The notes: a model not told the origin generated them from the sequence alone. Counted from the stretch's first letter, positions 9,083 through 19,468 are shown. The stretch: 64,000 nucleotides of DNA from Bacteroidaceae bacterium (GCA_902362375.1 CABIVS010000001.1:481820-545819), one strand, 5' to 3'. A program made the numbers and translations.

Positions 9083-12000
9083 ATGAAAAGATATAATAAA
9101 TTCATATTTATTCTGTTTGTCACTGCTATATTATCCGGCATAGCCACTTCGCTAGAAGCACAGGATAAACCCAAAAAGAAAAAAACAGCCCTTATTGAAG
9201 TGAAAGGGCTGGTGACAGACAACAGTGGTAAACCGCTAAGCGGAGTAACAGTATTGAGCGGTGAAGGTTCTATTATTAACTATACAGATGCAAATGGAAA
9301 ATTTGCATTCAAAACAAAAGCTGATGGAACCTTATTAATTGAAGCGTTCGGTTATAAAGATGTTGTAATAAACCTCGCAAAAGAACAACCCACTGTTATT
9401 AAATTACAAAATGAAGATCTATATGCTTCAGAAAGAGACATACACGAACGTGCAGACGGTGGAAAAACGTATCAGCGGGATCTGGTAGGTACAGTATCCA
9501 AGTTATCTATGGAGAATGTATTAAAATACCCTGATTTACAATTATCCAATGCCTTACAAGGACAAGCTGCCGGACTAATTGCTATTTCCGGTGACGGCGG
9601 CTTGGGCTATAACGCATCAACATTATATGTCCGCGGACAACACAATAATGGAACAAATACAGCCTTAGTCATTATTGATGGAATAGAACGCCCAATAGAT
9701 GATATTTTACCGGAAGAAATAGAATCCATCGAAGTTTTAAAAGATGCCACAGCCAAAATCCTGTATGGAGCAGCTGCCACAAACGGAGTAGTCTTAGTAC
9801 GTACAAAAAGAGGAGAGGCACATAAACGAATTGTACGTGTCGGGGTAGAATATGGCGTACAACCCACTACACGTGTACCTAGCTATCTGGATTCCTACAA
9901 TTATTCAAAACTGTTTAACGAAGCTCGTATAAACGATGGTATGAATCCCTACTACACTGACACACAATTAGAAGGATATAGAAATAGTAGCGGAATCAAT
10001 GACGTATTGTATCCAAATGTTGATTATTACAATGAGTTCTTATTGAACCAAAATATCTACCGAAAAGGTACAATTGAGTTTAATGGAGGTAATGAAGGTG
10101 TGAAATACGCGTTAGTTGGTGGATATACCGGCGGTTCCGGATTAGAAAAAGTTGGAGAACGTTCGGCCTTACACCGCATGAATGCACGTGGTAATCTGGA
10201 TATTAAAATCACAGATTTTCTTACTGTAACAGCAGATGTTGCAGCTCGTGTGGAACTGAAAAACTGGGGTGCCAAAGATGGCGCAGGTATATTCAGCACA
10301 TTATCTTCTAATCGTCCCAATGAGTACCCTTTCATCATTCCTAATGAAACATTATCGGGACAGTTTACCCCCAATGAAGACGGGACGCCATTCTTCGGAG
10401 CCAGCACACGGATAGTAGACAATTTATATGCAGATATGGTTTATGGAGGTGACACTTCCGAAAGGTATGTAAATAGCCAGACAAACCTTGGAGCAAATTT
10501 TGACTTCAATAAATACGTTAAGGGATTGACATTTAATGCTTATGTAACTTTTGACAATTATAGTTATTTACGTCAAGAATTAAGGAATACTTATCCAACC
10601 TATGCTATTGACACTTATAGTGATTTAGACGGTGAAACTATCACCCGATATACACAGATGAAAAAGCTGGATTTGCCCAAAACGCAAAAGATAGCCTCCA
10701 ATAATACCTACCGCTATTTTGGTATGCGTGCAGATATAGGATATGAACGTACATTAGGAGTGCATGACTTTTCAGCAATTGGAGCATTCCGCTATACAAA
10801 GAATGAGATGACAGGAATGACACAAGATTTTAAAGATGCCAATATCTCTCTGCGTCTAAACTATAGTTATGACAAACGTTATCTAGCCGAGCTTACTCTG
10901 GCTGGTATGGGGTCTAACAAATTTGATAAAAACGATCGTTTTTTCTTTTCTCCGGCTATAGGAGCTTCATGGATAATTTCTAACGAAAGTTTCATGAAAG
11001 AAGTAAAGGCAGTTAACTTCCTGAAGCTAAAAGCAAGTTACGGTGTGTTAGGCTATACAGGTAATACAGGATTCTTCTTGTATCAAACTGGTTGGAATAA
11101 TAATGGCAACTATAATTTCTTTCAGGATCAAACAGATCATAAAGTTAGTTTAGCTCGTTGGGGAAATCCTGATTTAACATGGGAATACTCTCAAGAGTTT
11201 AATATTGGTATCGAAGGGTTATTCTTTAATAATCGTTTAAGCACAGAACTTAATTATTTCCATGAATGTAGAAAAGACATCATTGGAGTGAATAATGCCC
11301 AATATGCCGCTACAGCAGGGAATTATACAATATATGAAAATATCGGTCAGGTGACTAATCAAGGTATAGATATTGCAATCAACTGGAAAGGAAATATCGG
11401 GCGAGACTTTTTATACACAGTCGGAGCCAATATGACTTATTCGAAAAATAAATTAGATAAATGGAATGAAATAGAAGGAGTGGAAAGCTATCGTAAAGCC
11501 ATTGGGCGACCTACTAGTACTATTTTTGGCTTACAAGCACTAGGATTATTTGGAAAAGACATTCCATTAGAAGGTCACTCATTGCAATCATACGGTATAT
11601 ATCAAAATGGCGATATTGCATACGCTGACTTAAACAACAATGGGATTGTAGATGATAATGACCGTATGAGTCTAGGACAAAGTTTTCCTGTAACTACTTG
11701 GGGAATCAATGTAGACCTCAAATACAAAGGGTTTGGACTTTATATGTTAGGAACTCTTCATACAGGTATTACTCAATTATGTACAAACGCTTATTATTGG
11801 AATAATGGTCTGAATGGATACTCTGAATTAGCATTAAATCGCTACCATGAGGTTAATAATCCTTCAGGTACAATGCCCCGATTAACAACAACGACAGAAA
11901 GCAATAACTTTCGTGATTCCAGTTTTTGGACAGAGAATGGATCATTTTTCCGTTTGAAAAATGTAGAACTTAGTTATACATTTGAAAATAAAGCTGGTAG

Positions 12001-12154
12001 ATTCTTTGCAAATAAATGTAAACTATTCGTTCGTGGTACAAATCTGCTTACTTTCTCTAAAATAAAGGATCTGGATCCGGAAAGATTAAATGCCGGAATC
12101 ACAAATTATCCAGCCTATATGACTCTAACCGGCGGTTTATCCGTCTCTTTCTAA
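9083..12154 (+). CDS. SusC-like TonB-dependent transporter (second pair, atypical N-terminus)
   Basis: A 1023-residue outer-membrane transporter with a signal peptide (1-26), a lysine-rich stretch KPKKKKT (29-35), a regulatory-like beta domain (about 38-108), a plug (about 130-244, VIIDGIERP, ATAKILYGAAATNGVVLV) and a barrel ending LTGGLSVSF. The usual VVVVGYG motif after the beta domain is absent. In its place is a charged linker (about 112-130), so TonB contact may use another sequence. It starts 19 bp after the first SusD and is followed 20 bp later by its own SusD, which fits one long operon. Confidence 0.93.
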   Translation: MKRYNKFIFILFVTAILSGIATSLEAQDKPKKKKTALIEVKGLVTDNSGKPLSGVTVLSGEGSIINYTDANGKFAFKTKADGTLLIEAFGYKDVVINLAKEQPTVIKLQNEDLYASERDIHERADGGKTYQRDLVGTVSKLSMENVLKYPDLQLSNALQGQAAGLIAISGDGGLGYNASTLYVRGQHNNGTNTALVIIDGIERPIDDILPEEIESIEVLKDATAKILYGAAATNGVVLVRTKRGEAHKRIVRVGVEYGVQPTTRVPSYLDSYNYSKLFNEARINDGMNPYYTDTQLEGYRNSSGINDVLYPNVDYYNEFLLNQNIYRKGTIEFNGGNEGVKYALVGGYTGGSGLEKVGERSALHRMNARGNLDIKITDFLTVTADVAARVELKNWGAKDGAGIFSTLSSNRPNEYPFIIPNETLSGQFTPNEDGTPFFGASTRIVDNLYADMVYGGDTSERYVNSQTNLGANFDFNKYVKGLTFNAYVTFDNYSYLRQELRNTYPTYAIDTYSDLDGETITRYTQMKKLDLPKTQKIASNNTYRYFGMRADIGYERTLGVHDFSAIGAFRYTKNEMTGMTQDFKDANISLRLNYSYDKRYLAELTLAGMGSNKFDKNDRFFFSPAIGASWIISNESFMKEVKAVNFLKLKASYGVLGYTGNTGFFLYQTGWNNNGNYNFFQDQTDHKVSLARWGNPDLTWEYSQEFNIGIEGLFFNNRLSTELNYFHECRKDIIGVNNAQYAATAGNYTIYENIGQVTNQGIDIAINWKGNIGRDFLYTVGANMTYSKNKLDKWNEIEGVESYRKAIGRPTSTIFGLQALGLFGKDIPLEGHSLQSYGIYQNGDIAYADLNNNGIVDDNDRMSLGQSFPVTTWGINVDLKYKGFGLYMLGTLHTGITQLCTNAYYWNNGLNGYSELALNRYHEVNNPSGTMPRLTTTTESNNFRDSSFWTENGSFFRLKNVELSYTFENKAGRFFANKCKLFVRGTNLLTFSKIKDLDPERLNAGITNYPAYMTLTGGLSVSF

Positions 12155-12173
12155 ACTTAAAAAATATAAAAAT

Positions 12174-13970
12174 ATGAAAATAAGCAAATTAATACTGTTA
12201 ACTTGTGTTTGGGGAAGTATTGTTTCTTGTGAAGATCTGCTTGACCCTAAATTGACGAATGAATGGTCCAGTGAGACCGTATGGACTAATCCAGATATGG
12301 CACAAGCCGTTTTGACTCAAGCATATGCTGATTTAATGGTTGTTCCGGATCATTATGATGATAATTTCTTAGATGCTGCAACAGACAATGCACTAACCCG
12401 AAATTATGGTTCGAGTGTATACCGAGCTAGTATGGGAGCATTCAGCCGATCAACAAATCCACTTGGAAATTGGGACAATATGTATGATAAGATACAAAGC
12501 ATCAATCTATTCATAGAAAAAGGAGTTACAGATGATGTGATATACAATCGTGTAAGTAAAGAAACTGACCAGGCAATAAAGACTCGTTTACTTGGTGAAG
12601 CCTATTTTTTAAGAGCATGGTGTAGCTTCAAATTGTTACAAACTTATGGAGGACGAACAGACGAAGGAGAAGCATTGGGATATACGATCACCAACCATTT
12701 CATTAGCGATAAGGAATCTGCAAAGCCAAGTCTGTTTAAACGTGACTCGTATAAAGATTGCGTCAGCCAGATTGTTTCCGATTGTGAAGAAGCTGCCAGA
12801 CGTTTACCTGTAACTTACACAGGAGATGATGTAGTTGTCGGAAAATCTAAAATTGGTAGAGCTTGCGGATTAGCGGCAAATGCTCTTAAAGCAAGAACTT
12901 TGCTCTATGCAGCAAGTCCGGCTTATCAGAACATAGATGTGATTCAAATAAATGGCATGGGTAATTTTACTGTATTGAATGAAGCTACTTATCAAGCAGG
13001 TTGGGAGCGTGCTGCTCTTTTTGCCAATGAAGTGCTCAAAAACGCAGGGATAAACTATACCTTTACAGCGATGGCTGCTAAAGACTTGGCTGATGCTGGC
13101 AGTGATACCCCGGCCGATTTTATTTTCCGCACCTACATGGGACTTGTACATGGTATGGAGAGTCGACACTATCCTCCTTTTTATTTGGGAAATGCACAAA
13201 CAATTCCCTCCCATAATTTAGCAGCCGCCTTTCCCGCCAAAAATGGCTATCCAATAACAGATTCACGTTCATTATATGACGAGCAAGATCCGTATCTGAT
13301 AGCTAGAGATAACCGATTCAATATGAATCTATATTATCAAGGAAAAAAGTTTGGAGCTTATAACTCAAACATTGATGTATCTGAAGGTGGAAAAGATTCA
13401 GAGAGTTTTCACATTTATGCCAGTCGTTCGGGATATTATTTATCCAAATTCTTGTCTACTACACAAAAAAATATGCTGGATCCGATTCAAACATTGAATT
13501 CTCGGCACTTTAACCCATTATTACGTAAAACAGAAGTTTGGCTGAATTATGCAGAAGCCGCCAATGAAGCATGGGGACCTGAAGGTAAAGGTGACGACTG
13601 CAAATATAGCGCTTATGATGTCTTAAAAATCATACGTGAAAAATCAGGTGGTATCACAGATGCTACCTATTTGTCAGAAGTAGCTTCTGAAGGTAAAGAC
13701 GCATTCCGGAAATTAATCCAAAATGAACGTCGTATAGAATTTGCTTTCGAAGATCACCGTTTTTGGGATTTACGCCGCTGTTTACTTCCCCTAGATACCA
13801 CTATTGAAGGAATACAAGTGACAAGAACGGATAATGGTCTTTCTTATGAAATAAAAGAAATAGAACAACGTCCGTTGGATGCACTTCGCTATTACTATTT
13901 GCCGTTACCTAACGACGAATTATTAAAGAATCCAAACCTCAAAAATAATATGGGGTGGAATAATAACTAA
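12174..13970 (+). CDS. SusD-like surface lipoprotein (second pair)
   Basis: This 598-residue protein has a lipoprotein signal ending IVSC followed by Glu-Asp (surface export). SusD hallmarks are FLDAATDN near residue 63, GEAYFLRAWCSFKLLQTYGG, NERRIEFAFEDHRFWDLRR and the terminal NMGW. The internal segment ESRHYPP also appears as ENRHYPP in the third SusD-like protein (19469), so these two look more closely related to each other than to the first and fourth. It partners the SusC-like protein encoded 20 bp upstream. Confidence 0.93.
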   Translation: MKISKLILLTCVWGSIVSCEDLLDPKLTNEWSSETVWTNPDMAQAVLTQAYADLMVVPDHYDDNFLDAATDNALTRNYGSSVYRASMGAFSRSTNPLGNWDNMYDKIQSINLFIEKGVTDDVIYNRVSKETDQAIKTRLLGEAYFLRAWCSFKLLQTYGGRTDEGEALGYTITNHFISDKESAKPSLFKRDSYKDCVSQIVSDCEEAARRLPVTYTGDDVVVGKSKIGRACGLAANALKARTLLYAASPAYQNIDVIQINGMGNFTVLNEATYQAGWERAALFANEVLKNAGINYTFTAMAAKDLADAGSDTPADFIFRTYMGLVHGMESRHYPPFYLGNAQTIPSHNLAAAFPAKNGYPITDSRSLYDEQDPYLIARDNRFNMNLYYQGKKFGAYNSNIDVSEGGKDSESFHIYASRSGYYLSKFLSTTQKNMLDPIQTLNSRHFNPLLRKTEVWLNYAEAANEAWGPEGKGDDCKYSAYDVLKIIREKSGGITDATYLSEVASEGKDAFRKLIQNERRIEFAFEDHRFWDLRRCLLPLDTTIEGIQVTRTDNGLSYEIKEIEQRPLDALRYYYLPLPNDELLKNPNLKNNMGWNNN

Positions 13971-13984
13971 TATTATATACGATT

Positions 13985-14923
13985 ATGAAAATTGCAAAAA
14001 TAATATTGCTCGCTTTGACGACTTGTTTAGTGTCTTGCTATGAAGATTATACCCATGATTATGAAACAACAAATGTTGGTTTTGCTTTACAAAACCCATT
14101 GCGTACAGTTATATCATACCGTGATATGCCTATATATGTGGGAGTATCATTAGGAGGTAAACGGGAAGTTGACATGAATGATTGGGCTAAATTTACCTTG
14201 GATGCTTCTTTATTAGAGGGTACTCCTCTTACACTTCTCCCCGAAGAATATTATACATTGGAAGATCCGGAGATATTTAAAGTGCGGAAATCTAATTTAC
14301 CTGTAGCAGATGTTGAAATCAAGTTTACAGATGCTTTTTATACAGATCCATTAAGTCTGACTACACATTATGCCCTCCCTTTCAGAGTTATAGAAAGTTC
14401 CATGAACTCTATTCGCGAAGGAGCGGATTATTCTATTGTAGCAATAAAGTATGTCAGTTCCTTTTCCGGCGTTTACTATCTTCAAGGTGAAGTAAGTGAA
14501 GTGGATGATAATGGAAATATTATAGAAAGTACCACTGTGGTGTATAAAGAAAAAGACTTGATAAATAATAATACTCTGGAACTAAGCACTCTCGCCCAAA
14601 ATAAATTATTAAGACCCGGAGTAGCGAACTTAACGAAAAGCAATGCCAATCGTTTCCAATTGACAATCGACAACAACGGCGAATCAGGTCCGGACTACAA
14701 TGTTCAAATAGAAGGTATAGAAGGAGGAGTCACAATCGTTGAAGGAAATGGCAGCTACATTGCCCAAAGTCCGACTTACACCTTCAATAGTGGAGACAAA
14801 CCTTGTCCGGAAATCAACTTGAATTACACCTATGAATTAGCAGGCAAACGTTATAAAGTGAAAGAACAATTAGTGTTACGTCGCGATCCTGTGAACGATT
14901 TACGAGTAGAATCATGGAAGTAA
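13985..14923 (+). CDS. DUF1735/DUF4361-type surface lipoprotein (SusE-position)
   Basis: A 312-residue lipoprotein (signal ending LVSC) starting 14 bp after the second SusD. The N-terminal half (about 30-150, with FALQNPLRTVISY and ALPFRVIESS) resembles DUF1735. The C-terminal half (about 155-312, FSGVYYLQGE ... YKVKEQLVLRRDP) resembles DUF4361. Proteins of this pair of domains sit in the SusE/F position of Bacteroides loci and are thought to bind glycans at the surface. The ligand is unknown. It is followed 75 bp later by the probable sulfatase start. Confidence 0.75.
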   Translation: MKIAKIILLALTTCLVSCYEDYTHDYETTNVGFALQNPLRTVISYRDMPIYVGVSLGGKREVDMNDWAKFTLDASLLEGTPLTLLPEEYYTLEDPEIFKVRKSNLPVADVEIKFTDAFYTDPLSLTTHYALPFRVIESSMNSIREGADYSIVAIKYVSSFSGVYYLQGEVSEVDDNGNIIESTTVVYKEKDLINNNTLELSTLAQNKLLRPGVANLTKSNANRFQLTIDNNGESGPDYNVQIEGIEGGVTIVEGNGSYIAQSPTYTFNSGDKPCPEINLNYTYELAGKRYKVKEQLVLRRDPVNDLRVESWK

Positions 14924-14998
14924 TTTAAAACTTGAGACATGAGGAACTATATCGGTTTTTCATGTCTCAAAAAGATAACAGTAAAAGCAAAAAAGTAT

Positions 14999-16564
14999 AT
15001 GAAAAAAGAATTAGCTGTATCAGTTGTCTCCAGCATACTCTGTATAACCACAGGAGTTGCCCAAACTAACAAACCCAATGTTGTTATTATCATGACTGAC
15101 CAGCAACGGGCAGATTTATGTGGTCGTGAAGGCTTCCCAATGGCTGTAACTCCTTTTACCGATTCTCTTGCATTGAGTAATGTGTGGTTTGACAAGGCAT
15201 ATACGGTGGCTCCTGCCAGTATGCCTGCGCGTTGTTCCATGTTTACAGGACGTTTTCCTACTGCCACTCATGTCCGTACCAATCACAACACTCCCGACAT
15301 GTATTACAAGAAAGATATGCTTGAAGTATTTAAGGAACAAGGGTATAAGACTGCACTAGTAGGTAAGAATCATGCACATGTGAAAGGAAAAGATTTCGAT
15401 TATTGTGAGGAATATTTCCATTGGGGAAAAAATCAGCGAGATACACAAGAAGATAAGGATTTTGCATTCTTCCTAAATAACAAAGCTCGTGGACAATATT
15501 TGGAAGCCACTCCTTTCCCGTCAGAAGCGCAGAACCCGGTAAAAATTGTCACTAAAGCTTTAGCCTGGGCGGAAGCGCAAAAAGACTCAGCCTTTTTTAT
15601 GTGGGTTTCAATGCCTGAACCGCATAACCCTTATCAGATATCGGAACCTTATTTTTCGATGTTTTCTCCGGAAAAGATACCTGCAACTTTGACAAGCCGG
15701 AAAGACCTGTCTAAAAAAGGAGACAAATATGCTATCTTGGCAGAATTGGAAGATACTGCTTGTCCAAACCTTGCGACAGATCTTCCTCGTTTGCGTGGTA
15801 ATTATTTGGGGATGCTCCGCCTAATTGACGATCAGACTAAACGTCTGATTGAAGGATTTCAAGCTGCCGGGCTTTATGAAAATACCATTTTTGTAATCTT
15901 GTCGGACCATGGAGATTATTGCGGGGAATACGGTTTGATTCGTAAAGGTGCCGGAGTTCCTGAATGTCTGACTCGTATCCCGATGATTTGGGCGGGATGT
16001 GGTATTCATCCTCAAAGTGCCCCTATGGATGCACATGTCTCTATTGCCGATGTCTTTCCTACCATTTGCACGGCTATTGGTGCGGATATACCACTCGGAG
16101 TGCAGGGACGTAGCCTTTGGCCTATGTTGACTGGCAAGTCATACCCAAAGAGAGAATTTTCGAGCATAATAGTTCAACAGGGTTTTGGCGGTGAAGATTT
16201 CACTCGGGATGAACCTCTAACATTTGTTAAAGAAGGTGCCTTGCAACCCAATAAAATAGCACACTTTGACGAACTGAATACTTGGACTCAGAGCGGAACA
16301 GAACGAATGGTTCGCAAAGACGACTGGAAATTAGTGCTTGATAACTATGGTCGTGGCGAATTGTATAATTTGAAAACTGACCCTTCCGAGATTAATAATC
16401 TTTATAATAAAAAGAAATATACTTCCAAACAAATGGAATTACTGGAAGAGTTGATGACTTGGGAGTTACGTATGCAAGACCCGTTGCCAGTACCACGGAA
16501 TCGTTATCATTTCAAAAGAAATCCTTTTAATTACCATTTCACAAAAGAAAAGGAAACCCTCTGA
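14999..16564 (+). CDS. Sulfatase (Ser-type active site)
   Basis: A type I (S1) sulfatase of about 521 residues. The frame is open from 14939, but the ATG at 14999 begins a normal signal peptide (MKKELAVSVVSSILCITTG), so that start is preferred. Metal-site residues appear in IIMTDQQRADL and in LSDHGDYCGEYG. The maturation motif is S-M-P-A-R (S74 from the chosen start): the residue converted to formylglycine is Ser, not Cys, so an anaerobic sulfatase-maturing enzyme would be needed; none is in the window. It likely acts in the periplasm on a sulfated glycan or glycan fragment imported by the neighbouring SusC/SusD pairs. Its stop codon overlaps the start of a glutaminase-like gene scar (16563-16623). 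Confidence 0.9.
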   Translation: MKKELAVSVVSSILCITTGVAQTNKPNVVIIMTDQQRADLCGREGFPMAVTPFTDSLALSNVWFDKAYTVAPASMPARCSMFTGRFPTATHVRTNHNTPDMYYKKDMLEVFKEQGYKTALVGKNHAHVKGKDFDYCEEYFHWGKNQRDTQEDKDFAFFLNNKARGQYLEATPFPSEAQNPVKIVTKALAWAEAQKDSAFFMWVSMPEPHNPYQISEPYFSMFSPEKIPATLTSRKDLSKKGDKYAILAELEDTACPNLATDLPRLRGNYLGMLRLIDDQTKRLIEGFQAAGLYENTIFVILSDHGDYCGEYGLIRKGAGVPECLTRIPMIWAGCGIHPQSAPMDAHVSIADVFPTICTAIGADIPLGVQGRSLWPMLTGKSYPKREFSSIIVQQGFGGEDFTRDEPLTFVKEGALQPNKIAHFDELNTWTQSGTERMVRKDDWKLVLDNYGRGELYNLKTDPSEINNLYNKKKYTSKQMELLEELMTWELRMQDPLPVPRNRYHFKRNPFNYHFTKEKETL

Positions 16565-16623
16565 TCCTGTCTATAAATATATTGATGAAAATATTAATGG
16601 ACAAAGTTCAGAATAATCAATAA
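16563..16623 (+). pseudogene. Deletion scar of a glutaminase-A-like gene
   Basis: Bases 16563-16590 resemble 3678-3705 of the glutaminase-like remnant (TATAAATATAT then GATGAAA versus AACGAAA). Bases 16591-16623 match 3804-3836 almost perfectly through the shared stop codon (GTTCAGAATAATCAATAA). The 98 bp between these blocks in the longer copy are missing here, and the two halves are out of frame. Similarity continues weakly into the untranslated region (both have AAATTTATAC about 30 bp later). This shows that a second glutaminase-like gene once ended just before the third SusC. Confidence 0.75.
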
Positions 16624-16656
16624 AACTACTATGGTGTTAACTCAAAATTTATACGT

Positions 16657-19464
16657 ATGAAGTTCTTAAGAGAAATTTTGTTAGTTGGACTATTACCCGG
16701 TTTTCTTATAAGCCAGGCACAAAATGTCCAAAACAAAGAAGATTTACCTTTAGATTTAGGTTATCGTGTACTTCCTATGGGAGATTATAACGGTTCAGCC
16801 TACACTATCTCGGGTAAACAGTTACGTAATCTACCCGTTACAAATCTTTCGGCAGTATTAGCAGGATTGGTACCTGGTTATTTTGCCCGGCAGGTCCAAG
16901 GTGGTGGATTGGTGAATGAACAGAATTCATTCTGGATAAGAGGACAGAGAAGTAATTCATCCGATGTGCTAGTACTGGTTGATGGACAAGAACGGGATTT
17001 TGCTGTTTTGTCATCACACGAAGTAGAATCAATTACCGTATTGAAAGATGCTGCAGCAACAGCTTTATATGGAATGCGTGCAGGCAGTGGAGCTATTCTG
17101 GTTACAACCCGTAAAGGAATAAAAGGGAAACCACAGGTTGAATTAACAGCTCAAATAATAGCTCAACAGCCACTTAAAGAGTTAGAGTCATTAAATGCAG
17201 CCGATTACGCAAGACAGCATAACATTGCCCGTCACAATGACAATATGGATCCACTGTATTCCAACTATGACATTATGAATTATGCAAACAATGACCCTAA
17301 TTCCATATTGTATCCCAATGTAGATTGGGCCGATAAATACTTGAAAGATACCCGATGGAGCCAGCGCTATAATCTTAATATCCAAGGAGGGACTGAAAAA
17401 AGTACATATTTCGTGAATGCAATGTACACTCGTAACAATGGCTACTTCAATACGGATGATTCACATGATTATAGTACCAATCACTCTGCCGAACGGTTTA
17501 ATATCCGTTCCAATATTGATTTTGCTGTAACTCGCACCACCCAACTGGACGTAAATTTGTATGGCTGGTATCAAAGCCAGAACGGGCCTGGCAGTGGAGC
17601 CGAAAACATTTATAAAAACCTGGTCACATTACCGCAAGGAATCTTCCCTGAATGGTACAGTGATCAAGGGTATACAGATCAATACGGCAATATTATCAAT
17701 ACAGAAGATGGAAAAATTGTAGCAGGAAATGCATTCCGTGAAAATCCATGGGCAATGCTAAACCGCTCCGGTTACTTCCAGGACAAACAATTGTATGGTT
17801 CTTTCCGTACGAAACTCTCACAGGATCTTTCCTTCATAACAGAGGGATTAAAAGCTTCTATTGCTTTATCTATGGATTCACGCACAGTTTCTTCTATCAG
17901 ACGTACAATAACTTTCGCATATTACGAAAAGGACGCCACGAATGAGAACGTTCTCCGCCGGACCCGCGAGGATGACTCGATGATAAACAAGGTAGATAAT
18001 ACCAGTTCTTTCCGCCGGACCGGTATCGTGGCTCAATTAGATTATAACCGTACCTTTGGAAAACATGGAGTTTCGGCTTTAGCTTTCTATGAACAATATG
18101 AAAGCAATGATGAAATGGTATTACCAACCCGCTTCCAAAGCGTAAACGGTTGGTTCGGCTATAATTATGATAAAAGATATGGCATCGATGTTATCGGAGC
18201 TTATCAGGGTTCTCACAAATTTGGGCCGGGACACAAATTCGGTTTCTTCCCTACAGTATCTGCCGGATGGACTGTTTCTAACGAATCCTTTTGGAAAGAT
18301 GTCCAAAAATTAGTGCCCTACCTGAAACTAAAAGCATCTTATGGACAAGTCGGCAACTCATCGGGTGTAGATGCCTTTTATTACAGGGGACGTATGTGGC
18401 CGCAAAACGATGTCTACATCACAGGGGTAAACATGGGAACAAAACTTGGAGGATATATTCAGGATATACTTCCAAATCCCGGACTGACTTGGGAAAAAGC
18501 AAGAATTCTGAACATCGGAATAGATACCAGACTATTTTCAGACCACCTATCTGTTACAGCTGAATTTTTCAAGGACAACCGTCATGATATGTACGTAGTT
18601 AATAATAAAATCAGCTCTCTTGTCGGTAATGTAAAAGAATTTAAGCAGAATATAGGCAAGATCAATAGCCATGGAGTAGACTTATCTGCCATGTGGAATT
18701 CAAATATCGCAGATTGGAGCTATTTCATAGGAGGTACATTCTCTTATTCCACGAATGAGCTGATTGCAAATGGCGAAGTAGATCAGCCATACGAATGGTT
18801 GAAGAATCAGGGACGTCCTTTGGGAGAAAACCGAGGATACATCGCAAAAGGCTTTTTTAACTCTTGGGAAGAAATAGCAGCCTCTCCTGTACAAACATTC
18901 TCTGATGTCCAACCAGGCGATGTACGTTATGAAGATATAAACAAAGACGGACAGATCGATGTAAACGATATGATACCTATCGGATATGGAGATATTCCCA
19001 GAATGATGTATGGCATTAATCTAGGAGTCGGCTACAAAGGATTTTCGATCACCGCATTGTTTCAGGGAGCAGCAAAAGTCTCTCATCAATATTCGGACAT
19101 CGTAATGAATCCTTTTACAGACAACGGAACCATATTTGAGCATCAACTTGATTATTGGACACCCGAACACCAGAATGCAGCATTCCCACGTTTAACAACA
19201 CTGGACAATGCCAATCTTAACAACAGGCAGATAAGTACATTAAATGTGAAAGATGCTGATTTCTTAAGATTGAAAACGTTGGAAGTTTCTTATGACTTTC
19301 CTGTAAAAATGATACAGAAAATCCATCTTAAGGGATTGAGACTTTTCCTTAGCGGAACGAATCTGATTACCTGGACAAAATATAAATGGGTTGATCCTGA
19401 AGCGCCTTCACTGGCGGCTCCTTTGACGAGAAACATGAGTATAGGTTGTTCCTTAAAATTCTGA
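16657..19464 (+). CDS. SusC-like TonB-dependent transporter lacking the N-terminal beta domain (third pair)
   Basis: At 935 residues this is about 90-115 residues shorter than its three paralogues. After the signal peptide (about 1-22) the protein goes almost straight into the plug (about 50-155: LVLVDGQERDF, AATALYGMRAGSGAILVTTRKG). The carboxypeptidase-regulatory-like domain and the VVVVGYG motif are absent. The barrel is complete and ends MSIGCSLKF. The plausible signal peptide argues that ATG 16657 is the true start rather than a truncation. SusD follows after 4 bp. The missing region normally precedes or contains the TonB box, so energy coupling may differ. Confidence 0.92.
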   Translation: MKFLREILLVGLLPGFLISQAQNVQNKEDLPLDLGYRVLPMGDYNGSAYTISGKQLRNLPVTNLSAVLAGLVPGYFARQVQGGGLVNEQNSFWIRGQRSNSSDVLVLVDGQERDFAVLSSHEVESITVLKDAAATALYGMRAGSGAILVTTRKGIKGKPQVELTAQIIAQQPLKELESLNAADYARQHNIARHNDNMDPLYSNYDIMNYANNDPNSILYPNVDWADKYLKDTRWSQRYNLNIQGGTEKSTYFVNAMYTRNNGYFNTDDSHDYSTNHSAERFNIRSNIDFAVTRTTQLDVNLYGWYQSQNGPGSGAENIYKNLVTLPQGIFPEWYSDQGYTDQYGNIINTEDGKIVAGNAFRENPWAMLNRSGYFQDKQLYGSFRTKLSQDLSFITEGLKASIALSMDSRTVSSIRRTITFAYYEKDATNENVLRRTREDDSMINKVDNTSSFRRTGIVAQLDYNRTFGKHGVSALAFYEQYESNDEMVLPTRFQSVNGWFGYNYDKRYGIDVIGAYQGSHKFGPGHKFGFFPTVSAGWTVSNESFWKDVQKLVPYLKLKASYGQVGNSSGVDAFYYRGRMWPQNDVYITGVNMGTKLGGYIQDILPNPGLTWEKARILNIGIDTRLFSDHLSVTAEFFKDNRHDMYVVNNKISSLVGNVKEFKQNIGKINSHGVDLSAMWNSNIADWSYFIGGTFSYSTNELIANGEVDQPYEWLKNQGRPLGENRGYIAKGFFNSWEEIAASPVQTFSDVQPGDVRYEDINKDGQIDVNDMIPIGYGDIPRMMYGINLGVGYKGFSITALFQGAAKVSHQYSDIVMNPFTDNGTIFEHQLDYWTPEHQNAAFPRLTTLDNANLNNRQISTLNVKDADFLRLKTLEVSYDFPVKMIQKIHLKGLRLFLSGTNLITWTKYKWVDPEAPSLAAPLTRNMSIGCSLKF

Positions 19465-19468
19465 TAGC

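Noticed and set aside
14939..14998. Upstream start of the first sulfatase
   Set aside because: It would place 20 extra residues before a normal signal peptide; ATG 14999 is preferred.
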